NCBI GenBank assembly: GCA_003232855.1
Contig: QIKC01000308.1
Location: forward strand, 1-7,345
Reading direction: 5' to 3'
DNA: 7,345 bases
Source of the DNA: Verrucomicrobiales bacterium
GTDB taxonomy: Bacteria > Verrucomicrobiota > Verrucomicrobiia > Verrucomicrobiales > DEV007
The notes under the pieces were generated by a model. That model was given only the letters and a program-made list of their open reading frames with translations, made no database searches and had not been told where the DNA came from. Positions 1 through 6,551 of this stretch are shown in pieces; the first letter of the stretch is position 1; each line of letters starts with the position of its first letter. Both the position numbers and the translations under genes were made by a program.

Positions 1-2118
1 AAGATCGTGCTCGCCCGGCCCCGTCATGGTGAAGGTCGTGGGGTTCCCGCAGCAGTTGAGCATGAGATCCTCGAAATCCACCACGAGATCGACGGGGTAG
101 GGAGTCGTGATCCTCCCGTCCGCCAGAGAAGTCTGGACGTTGTTGGCGAGGTATCCAAAACCAAAGGAATCAAAATTCACGTCGAAGCCGAAGAGAGGGA
201 GCGTGGTCAGCGGGCTGCCGGGGTCTCCTTCGATCACCCCGGTGTATCCAGAAATTCTAACATATCCACGGAAGCACTCCGAGGCGGGATAAGGCGGGGA
301 GGCCGCTCCCCCGAGCCGACTCACGATATTGAGTCCGGCGCTGTGCTCGAAGTTGAGCCCGGCGTATTTCCCCAGGCCGTCGTGAATATAAGCGGTGCTT
401 CCCGTTTGCTCGAAATCGAAATCGTCGCCCGGGATGAGCCCGTTCAACAGGTGCCGCATCGCGCCATCGTCCGTCGAGGCATCGAGCACCTGCGGACCCG
501 GCATGTAGAACTCGCCGCTCGTTGTCGCCACCACCTCGTGGACGGGGTCGTCCGCCGCCGTCCCGCCGATTTCCAAATTCTGGATCTGGGGAAATTCCTC
601 CCCTGGAAGCGCAGGCACGGCTGCGGCGATGGCGCCGGACGCATACAATCCCGCGCCCGGGGTGAAGGCGGCCGAGGCGGCGCTCAGGAGATACTTGCGC
701 CGACGTTCAGGAATCGCGTTGGGGTCGGGACCGCTGCGACATCCCGATCCATAGAGGACGAAGGACTCAAAGGGCGCGAGCTGGGATGCTGCGGGGTCGA
801 CCAGATTGTCCACGATCACCATGCCCCCAGCGCCGTGCTGGTTGGAGGCGAGGGGGAAATGGCTGAAGTATTCGTTCACTTCAAATACCAGGCTAGTGGA
901 GATGCCCGCCGGAGTGAGGACGAGAGAGGCTCCCGCGTTGGTTCCCAGTCCGCAGAAGAATCCGTCATTGCTGTCGGGCTTGTCCTGACCCGGCGCATTA
1001 GCCCACTGGTCATAGATTTCCTGCCTCAAAAACTCGGTCCCCGGATCGGCCAGAGTGAAGGCGGTGGGACCGAAACTCCAGGAACTCGGAGTGAAGGCGA
1101 CGGGATAGCAATCGCTGACAAACTCGGTTCCCGCACCGAGGAGATCGCCGCCGGATCCGCTCAGCACGAGCTGCTCGTCGAGTGGAACGGTCGCCGATCC
1201 TCCCGCAAAACTGGCGCTGAGAGTTCCTGTGCTCCCGCTGCGCCAGCCCACGCCGTCGGGCAGCGGGATGACCAATCCGATGGCGACAATTCCATTTTGC
1301 GACATCTCGATGGCGGAGAGTTCGACGTCACTCCAAACCCCCCAATCGACATCGTCCCCATCCGCCAAAATATGAACCCGGTCGCCATTGACGGTGAGAT
1401 CGCCCGTGGCATCATTGCGCACGGCACTGATGGTCTGGGGAATTCCGCCGGGGGTTCTAGCCATGTAGTGGATACCTGACGCATCAATCGAACCATCCGC
1501 GATCGTCAACTGCCACCAAGAATTGAAGAACAAGCCCGGATCCGCAGACAGCTCGTGCAGCGTCGTGTCGATCGGTCCGAACTGGAGAACGCCACTGAAG
1601 TGAGCGAGGCGATCCACGACCGTGTCATCGTCATCGAGCTCGAATGTGCCGAGAACCGGATCCTCGACATGAAAGACCTGCACTAGGAGGTGATGATCCA
1701 CCGCGTCATTGAGGAAATCCGGCGGATCCAGTTCCAGAACCTCGTTATGGATCTGGGAGTAAATGCCGGTCACGGGATAGATAAACGGAAATCTCTGCGC
1801 CATCACACGGAGCCCATTCCCATCCGCTCCCTCTGTCAGAGTCAGGACGTAGCGCAGGCTGACATTGGCGGGCAAGACGAGCCCCTGATTCCTCTCGACC
1901 AGAGCGCTGACGTTCACCACCAAAGTATCCAAATTAGGATTGGCTTCGATCAGATAGGATCGCTCGTAAGAGGCATCGAGGGCGGAGACCGTCACCCCGA
2001 GAGGAGCGGCCAGAAGCTGCCCTGCCCCGGCCATCCACGCCAGAGCGCAACTCAGGAAAAGCAGAGCCTTCGACAGGAGAGAACAGAGGCAGACTTGGGC
2101 AAACAGCAGTTTTTTCAT
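1..2118 (-). CDS. Large exported protein of unknown family (C-terminus beyond left edge)
   Basis: An unbroken minus-strand frame of 706 codons runs from the ATG at 2118-2116 to the window edge, so the C-terminus is missing. An in-frame stop at 2166-2164 bounds the start, and no other start codon lies between. The N-terminus looks like a signal peptide: MKK, a hydrophobic stretch at about residues 4-30, then Ala-rich candidate cleavage sites near residues 32 and 38, so the protein is probably secreted or periplasmic. The rest is rich in Gly, Asp, Ser, Thr and Val with no further membrane segment, resembling a beta-rich extracellular protein. There is an acidic run at D162-D165, and sparse cysteines at 337, 389, 460, 615 and 689-690. 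I recognise no catalytic motif or named domain. No good Shine-Dalgarno site precedes it. It is divergent from all other genes here. Being coding is near certain; its function is unknown, and any sorting signal would lie outside the window. Confidence 0.85.
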   Translation of the reverse strand, partial: MKKLLFAQVCLCSLLSKALLFLSCALAWMAGAGQLLAAPLGVTVSALDASYERSYLIEANPNLDTLVVNVSALVERNQGLVLPANVSLRYVLTLTEGADGNGLRVMAQRFPFIYPVTGIYSQIHNEVLELDPPDFLNDAVDHHLLVQVFHVEDPVLGTFELDDDDTVVDRLAHFSGVLQFGPIDTTLHELSADPGLFFNSWWQLTIADGSIDASGIHYMARTPGGIPQTISAVRNDATGDLTVNGDRVHILADGDDVDWGVWSDVELSAIEMSQNGIVAIGLVIPLPDGVGWRSGSTGTLSASFAGGSATVPLDEQLVLSGSGGDLLGAGTEFVSDCYPVAFTPSSWSFGPTAFTLADPGTEFLRQEIYDQWANAPGQDKPDSNDGFFCGLGTNAGASLVLTPAGISTSLVFEVNEYFSHFPLASNQHGAGGMVIVDNLVDPAASQLAPFESFVLYGSGCRSGPDPNAIPERRRKYLLSAASAAFTPGAGLYASGAIAAAVPALPGEEFPQIQNLEIGGTAADDPVHEVVATTSGEFYMPGPQVLDASTDDGAMRHLLNGLIPGDDFDFEQTGSTAYIHDGLGKYAGLNFEHSAGLNIVSRLGGAASPPYPASECFRGYVRISGYTGVIEGDPGSPLTTLPLFGFDVNFDSFGFGYLANNVQTSLADGRITTPYPVDLVVDFEDLMLNCCGNPTTFTMTGPGEHDL

Positions 2119-2142
2119 AAGGGAAAATCGTTGTTTATGTGG

Positions 2143-2148
2143 TTTATA
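2143..2148 (-). promoter_or_regulatory. Candidate -10 box for the exported-protein gene
   Basis: Read on the minus strand, TATAAA lies 24 bases before the start codon at 2118. The hexamer 17 bases further upstream (CTTTCT) is a poor match to a -35 box. Position and AT-richness fit a promoter, but the evidence is weak. Confidence 0.2.
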
Positions 2149-2234
2149 TTCCTCTGGCTTGTTTCAGAAAGCTAGCGCGCCACCGACCGCCGTAGGCAGC
2201 GGCAGAATCACCAGGAGCTGTCGGGAGACTTGAA

Positions 2235-2242
2235 GAAAGGGG
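2235..2242 (+). promoter_or_regulatory. Shine-Dalgarno-like site of the small hypothetical gene
   Basis: The purine run GAAAGGGG ends three bases before the ATG at 2246. It is slightly close but usable, and it is one of only two plausible ribosome-binding sites in the window. It supports translation of the plus-strand frame over the overlapping minus-strand frame. Confidence 0.4.
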
Positions 2243-2245
2243 CTC

Positions 2246-2557
2246 ATGACATTTGATTGGCGGTCGCGCCACCCGGGTTACAAGGTAATTACGCCATTTT
2301 TTGCCGCACCAAAACGAAACAGGACGAATGCAGAGCGCATCGACGAACAGCCGCATAAAAACCTCACTTTTCCCGAGCAACTGGTCGGCACCGATCCGCG
2401 TTTCTATGATGAAGTAGGCGGGATGATCCTCCATCACCTTGACCGAGATAACGAGTTCGTCAAGAACTCGCGTTCCCGCCAGCAGGCCATCGTTTACTGC
2501 GCCCGCACCTCAATCGCCCGCTTAAAGATAGAAGATTCCGATTTGAAAAATCGGTAA
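2246..2557 (+). CDS. Small hypothetical protein, 103 residues
   Basis: An ATG frame of 103 codons with a purine-rich ribosome-binding site just upstream. The product would be soluble, with no signal peptide or membrane segment and many charged residues (18 Arg/Lys, 14 Asp/Glu). From about residue 38 onward it reads like a genuine folded protein: an acidic/aromatic stretch (TDPRFYDEVGG), then HHLDRDNEFVKN, then an Arg-rich helix-like tail. The first 37 residues look less natural, so the true start could be later or the gene could be a remnant. Roughly 60% of codons end in G or C, lower than in the genes to the right. I do not recognise the family. A 97-codon minus-strand frame (2437-2144) overlaps it but looks less protein-like. 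It could be a real small gene, a decayed gene or chance. Confidence 0.45.
   Translation: MTFDWRSRHPGYKVITPFFAAPKRNRTNAERIDEQPHKNLTFPEQLVGTDPRFYDEVGGMILHHLDRDNEFVKNSRSRQQAIVYCARTSIARLKIEDSDLKNR
2538..2554. repeat. Small perfect hairpin at the 3' end of the small gene
   Basis: CCGATTT and AAATCGG form a perfect 7-base stem around a GAA loop, ending directly before the TAA stop of the small gene. No T-run follows on either strand, so it is not a standard intrinsic terminator. It could be an mRNA 3' stabiliser or chance. Confidence 0.35.
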
Positions 2558-2714
2558 GAATGCGCGCGAAGATAGCAAAGTGGGACACCGGCTACCGTTT
2601 CAAGCTAATCGGTGTCAAAGAAGCTGCGTAAGCCTTGACTCCGTCCCCGGCGAAGAGTGCGGAGCGATAATTTCGCTGGCGAACCCGTCCCCCCAAAGCA
2701 TACAGTCCGGGACG
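2558..2714. other. Non-coding leader before the aminotransferase gene, with two inverted repeats
   Basis: These 157 bases hold no convincing gene. A frame continuous with the aminotransferase runs back to 2580, but its translation is unlike that enzyme family's N-terminus. There are two inverted repeats: GACACCG (2584-2590) pairing with CGGTGTC (2610-2616) across a 19-base loop, and AGCGA (2663-2667) pairing with TCGCT (2673-2677) across five bases. The stretch could be a 5' leader, but no known riboswitch pattern is recognisable and no clear promoter is visible. Confidence 0.4.
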
Positions 2715-3884
2715 ATGGTAAACGATCTATTCCCGAGCGAGGCCGAGCGCCTGTCCCGTTTCCCCATCGCGAAGAAAAAAATTTTCCTCGCCCACGCAGC
2801 CGTCACCGCGCTTCCCCAATGCGCCGCGACGGCGATGGCAGATTACGCGGCAGCCTGTTGCAACGACCACCAGGAGTTCGACGACTTCCTCGGCACCATC
2901 GAAGACACCCGCCGCCTTTGCGCACGATTAATCGGTGCGAAAGCTTCGGAAATCGCGCTACTCGGCCCCACCTCGCTCGGCCTCAGCCTGTTCGCCAACG
3001 GCATCGACTGGCAGCCCGGCGACGAGGTGCTGTGCTACCGCGACGACTACCCGGCCAACGTCTACCCCTGGCTCGACCTCCAGCGCAAGGGCGTCACCGT
3101 TCGCTACATCGAACCCACCGAACCCGGCGCCATCACCACCGAGACCGTCGCCGCCGCCCTCACCGATAAAACACGCCTGGTCGCGCTGGCCAGCTGCCAC
3201 TTCCTCACCGGTTACCGCATCGACATCGACGCCATCGGCAAAATGCTCGGCGAGCGCGACGTATTGTTCTCGCTCGACGCCATCCAGACCTGCGGCGCCT
3301 TCCCGACACCGGTCGAGCACGTCGATTTCCTCAGCGCCGACGCCCACAAATGGCTGCTCGGGCCGATGGCCATCGGCATCGTCTACGTGAAGGAGAAAAA
3401 TTTCGACCTGTTGCGCCCCTCGCTGCTCGGCGCATGGAACGTCCACTCTCCCGACTTCATCGCCCAAGACGAAATTCGCTTCCACCCCACCGCCCGGCGT
3501 TACGAACCCGGAGTGCTCAACGCCTCTGGAATCGTCGGCTTCAAAGCGGTGCTCGAGATGCTCCTCGACACCGGAATCGAAACCGTCGCCGCGCGCCTCA
3601 TGCAGCTCAAAGCGCAACTGCTAGAGGGACTCGACCGCCTCGGCTGTGAAATCCACGGCCCACGCGAAGGCGCCGCCGCCTCGTCGATCACCACCTTCAC
3701 ACCCCCAGGCGACGACTCCGCCGCCCTTTTCGACCGCCTGAACGCGGCAGGAATCGTCACATCATGCCGGAAAAACCGTACCGGACGCGAATTCCTCCGC
3801 TTCAGCCCCCATTTTTACAACACCCCGGAGGAAATCGACCGAACACTGCGAATCCTCGCCACAGGGCTGAAAAGCAAAACCTGA
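2715..3884 (+). CDS. Class V (fold type I) PLP-dependent aminotransferase
   Basis: A 389-residue cytosolic enzyme of the aminotransferase class V / cysteine desulfurase superfamily, close to the usual 380-410 residues. The PLP-binding lysine is K212 in the segment SADAHKWLLGP, and the cofactor-ring aspartate is D188 in SLDAIQT. The C-terminal segment LRFSPHFYNTPEEID carries R362, the likely substrate-carboxylate arginine. In cysteine desulfurases a catalytic Cys normally follows the His of this region; here H366 is followed by Phe, so sulfur mobilisation for Fe-S clusters is unlikely. The isopenicillin-N-epimerase-like branch fits better, but the substrate cannot be read from sequence. I chose the ATG at 2715 because homologues begin shortly before the FLAHAAVT segment and the frame upstream looks non-coding. 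The only GGGA lies two bases before it, too close for a good ribosome-binding site. accB starts 70 bases downstream; co-transcription is possible. Confidence 0.88.
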   Translation: MVNDLFPSEAERLSRFPIAKKKIFLAHAAVTALPQCAATAMADYAAACCNDHQEFDDFLGTIEDTRRLCARLIGAKASEIALLGPTSLGLSLFANGIDWQPGDEVLCYRDDYPANVYPWLDLQRKGVTVRYIEPTEPGAITTETVAAALTDKTRLVALASCHFLTGYRIDIDAIGKMLGERDVLFSLDAIQTCGAFPTPVEHVDFLSADAHKWLLGPMAIGIVYVKEKNFDLLRPSLLGAWNVHSPDFIAQDEIRFHPTARRYEPGVLNASGIVGFKAVLEMLLDTGIETVAARLMQLKAQLLEGLDRLGCEIHGPREGAAASSITTFTPPGDDSAALFDRLNAAGIVTSCRKNRTGREFLRFSPHFYNTPEEIDRTLRILATGLKSKT

Positions 3885-3945
3885 CTCCGCTTGACTCTAT
3901 TGGGGAAGAGGGAAAAGTAGCCCCTTCACAGAACCTCTTATCAAA

Positions 3946-3951
3946 TAAGGA
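3946..3951 (+). promoter_or_regulatory. Ribosome-binding site of accB, partly in a small hairpin
   Basis: TAAGGA lies three bases before the accB ATG at 3955 and decides that start. CTTAT (3937-3941) and ATAAG (3945-3949) form a 5-base stem with a CAA loop that overlaps the site. Such a stem could modulate ribosome access, but it is short and weak. Confidence 0.45.
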
Positions 3952-3954
3952 TCC

Positions 3955-4437
3955 ATGCCAGTATCTAGACGCAACAGAAAGTCCGAAGAAAACGCTCCAC
4001 CCAGCGCCAGTATAGATCTTTCAAAAATTAAAGACATCATCAAGCTCATGCAAGATCACGAGCTCACCGCCTTCGAACTCGAGCAAGACGGGTTCAAAGT
4101 GAAGCTCGAAAAGGGTGGCCAAATTCCCGTCGCACTCCCAGTAGCCGCCGCTGCCCCAGCACCCGCTGCGGAAGCCCCCGCCGACACCATCGTCGCCGAA
4201 GAGACCGAGCAAATCACCTCCCCCATGGTCGGCACCTTCTACAAATCCTCCGACCCCGAATCCGACGCCTTCGTCAAAGTCGGCGACGCCGTCGATGAAG
4301 AAACCACCGTCTGCATCATCGAGGCGATGAAAGTCATGAACGAGATCAAAGCGGAGAAAAAGGGAGTCATCCAGCGCGTCCTCATCGACGACGCCTCGCC
4401 CGTCCAATTCGGACAGGGTCTCTTCGTCATCGCCTAA
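3955..4437 (+). CDS. accB: Biotin carboxyl carrier protein of acetyl-CoA carboxylase
   Basis: A 160-residue protein, close to the usual 150-170. It carries biotin and shuttles the carboxyl group from biotin carboxylase (AccC) to the carboxyltransferase (AccA/AccD, not in this window) in the first committed step of fatty acid synthesis. Residues 20-53 are the conserved N-terminal helix and strand ([12 protein letters not shown], then FKVKLEKG). Residues 58-83 are the Ala/Pro-rich flexible linker. Residues 88-160 are the biotinyl domain, with SPMVGTFY and the biotinylation motif EAMKVMNE, whose K126 is the expected biotin site. The first 18 residues are a polar, basic extension. The start is set by TAAGGA just upstream. 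accC follows after 50 bases, the classic accBC arrangement. Confidence 0.97.
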   Translation: MPVSRRNRKSEENAPPSASIDLSKIKDIIKLMQDHELTAFELEQDGFKVKLEKGGQIPVALPVAAAAPAPAAEAPADTIVAEETEQITSPMVGTFYKSSDPESDAFVKVGDAVDEETTVCIIEAMKVMNEIKAEKKGVIQRVLIDDASPVQFGQGLFVIA

Positions 4438-4487
4438 CCACCCATTCTCAGACGGCAGCCCGCGCCCTCCCCCCCCTTCCCGCCCGT
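4438..4487. other. C-rich accB-accC spacer without a Shine-Dalgarno site
   Basis: The 50 bases between the accB stop and the accC ATG are strongly C-rich, including a run of eight Cs at 4469-4476. No purine-rich ribosome-binding site is present near the accC start. Translation of accC may depend on coupling to accB or on another initiation mode. Confidence 0.6.
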
Positions 4488-5843
<1,356 letters not shown>

Positions 5844-5878
5844 AGTTTTAAGTTTCAAGTGTTCAGTTTCAAGTAGGA
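5844..5878. repeat. Heptad tandem repeat array A, upstream of thiE
   Basis: Five consecutive 7-base units starting right after the accC stop: AGTTTTA, AGTTTCA, AGTGTTC, AGTTTCA and AGTAGGA. The decamer AGTTTCAAGT occurs at 5851-5860 and 5865-5874. The array is AT-rich in a GC-rich region. It is the reverse-complement type of the array at 6515-6549, and 5844-5860 matches 6527-6543 perfectly when inverted (17 bases). It fills most of the accC-thiE spacer. Confidence 0.8.
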
Positions 5879-5891
5879 CGCTAACAAACCT

Positions 5892-6539
5892 TTGAGCGTT
5901 TACGCGATTTTAGACCTCGGCTACGTCGCCCGTGAAGACATCGTCGCGACGGCTGAATCGCTCTGCGCAGGCGGCGCGGCGATGCTGCAATTGCGCGCCA
6001 AAGGACACGACGAAGGCGCGGTCTTGGAGATGGCGCGCGCGATTCGCCCGATCTGCTCCACCAGCGACGTGCCCTTCATCGTCAACGACTTCCCCGAAAT
6101 CGCCGCAGCGACCGACGCCGACGGCGTCCACATCGGCCAAGACGACGGCAGCATCGACGACGCCCGCCAACGCGCTGGCGACTGCCGCATCGTTGGTCGT
6201 TACCGCATCGTCGGTCGCTCAACCCACTCGCTCGCACAGGCGATCGCCGCCGAAGCCGAAGGCGCCGACTACATCGGCTTCGGCCCCCTCCACGCCACCG
6301 CCACCAAGCCCGGGCGCCCCGCCATCGGCCTCGATGACATCCGCGAAGTCCACCGCCGCGTCTCCATCCCGATCTACTGCATCGGCGGCATCACCTTAAA
6401 AAATCTCCCCACCGTCACCGCAGCCGGCGCCAAAAACGTCGTCATCGTCTCAGAACTCTTGCAAAGCGACGATATCGCAGCATATATCCGCCGCGCGCAG
6501 CGCCAGCTCCCCACTGAAAACTTGAAACTTGAAACTTAA
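5892..6539 (+). CDS. thiE: Thiamine phosphate synthase
   Basis: A 215-residue TIM-barrel enzyme, of usual length, that joins HMP-pyrophosphate and thiazole phosphate to make thiamine phosphate in the cytosol. Family motifs appear in order: LQLRAKG (R35, K37; diphosphate contacts), FIVND (N65, D66), DGVHIGQDD (Mg-binding region, D84/D85), GRSTHS (S110), ADYIGFGPLHATATKPG (K139), CIGGIT (G165-G166) and IVSELL (S187). The start is TTG at 5892: an in-frame TAG at 5874 closes the frame upstream, no ATG or GTG lies between, and the protein begins at the first barrel strand (VYAILD). The nearest AGGA (5875-5878) is 13 bases away, so initiation looks weak. Residues 99-104 (RIVGRY) are nearly repeated at 105-110 (RIVGRS), a six-residue insertion relative to family members. 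The last residues (ENLKLET) and the TAA are encoded by a heptad repeat array. A PfkB kinase gene starts 12 bases later. Confidence 0.93.
   Translation: MSVYAILDLGYVAREDIVATAESLCAGGAAMLQLRAKGHDEGAVLEMARAIRPICSTSDVPFIVNDFPEIAAATDADGVHIGQDDGSIDDARQRAGDCRIVGRYRIVGRSTHSLAQAIAAEAEGADYIGFGPLHATATKPGRPAIGLDDIREVHRRVSIPIYCIGGITLKNLPTVTAAGAKNVVIVSELLQSDDIAAYIRRAQRQLPTENLKLET
6186..6221 (+). repeat. In-frame 18-base tandem duplication inside thiE
   Basis: Two adjacent 18-base units, 6186-6203 and 6204-6221, match at 14 of 18 positions; the first 14 bases differ only at one synonymous position. They encode RIVGRY and RIVGRS. Only the second copy matches the conserved segment leading into STHS, so the first is the extra copy. 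Confidence 0.8.
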
Positions 6540-6549
6540 AACTTGCAAC
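6515..6549. repeat. Heptad tandem repeat array B, spanning the thiE stop codon
   Basis: Five consecutive 7-base units: TGAAAAC, TTGAAAC, TTGAAAC, TTAAAAC and TTGCAAC, with a degenerate TAATGAC following that contains the next gene's ATG. The array encodes the C-terminal residues of ThiE, and the variant unit TTAAAAC supplies its TAA stop. It is in inverted orientation relative to the array at 5844-5878. Confidence 0.8.
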
Positions 6550-6551
6550 TA

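Larger units (their letters stand above)
2119..2245. other. Divergent intergenic spacer
   Basis: These 127 bases separate the minus-strand exported-protein gene from the plus-strand small gene, so promoters for both should lie here. The left third is AT-rich and the middle GC-rich. Apart from the weak minus-strand TATAAA and the ribosome-binding site at the right end, I see no operator-like palindrome or repeat. Confidence 0.5.

Noticed and set aside
7..1479. A 490-codon plus-strand open frame
   Set aside because: It is in exact codon antiphase to the signal-peptide-bearing minus-strand gene, has an Arg/Gly/Glu-skewed, unnatural composition, and matches no family. It is a shadow of the real gene's codon use.
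1685..1695. A near-perfect Shine-Dalgarno sequence (AGGAGGTGATG) on the plus strand before a 161-codon frame
   Set aside because: It is the antisense of His-His-Leu-Leu-Val codons in the minus-strand gene. The frame it would serve runs antisense through the signal peptide region and does not look like a protein.
2144..2437. A 97-codon minus-strand frame overlapping the small plus-strand gene
   Set aside because: It reads into the promoter region of the exported-protein gene, looks less protein-like than the plus-strand frame, and the plus-strand frame has the better ribosome-binding site.
2538..2554. The CCGATTT/AAATCGG hairpin as an intrinsic terminator
   Set aside because: It has no T-run on either strand and lies within the last codons of the small gene; it is recorded only as a hairpin.
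2580..2714. A 45-codon N-terminal extension of the aminotransferase
   Set aside because: Its translation is rich in Cys, Ser and Pro and is unlike the family N-terminus. The ATG at 2715 gives normal length, and the stretch contains inverted repeats typical of non-coding DNA.
2958..3617. Long minus-strand frames of 120-230 codons opposite the aminotransferase (2958-3617), accB (4021-4407) and accC (4668-5033, 5178-5858)
   Set aside because: All are rich in Gly, Val, Asp, Ala and Phe, as expected from antisense reading of GC-rich coding DNA. The plus-strand genes have clear family motifs.
3891..3919. A TTGACT -35-like hexamer before accB, as a promoter
   Set aside because: At 16-18 base spacing there is no acceptable -10 box (AAAGTA or similar), so a promoter cannot be supported from sequence.
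3902..3924. GGGG/CCCC pairing after the aminotransferase, as a terminator
   Set aside because: The stem is only four to five base pairs, the loop is long, and no T-run follows.
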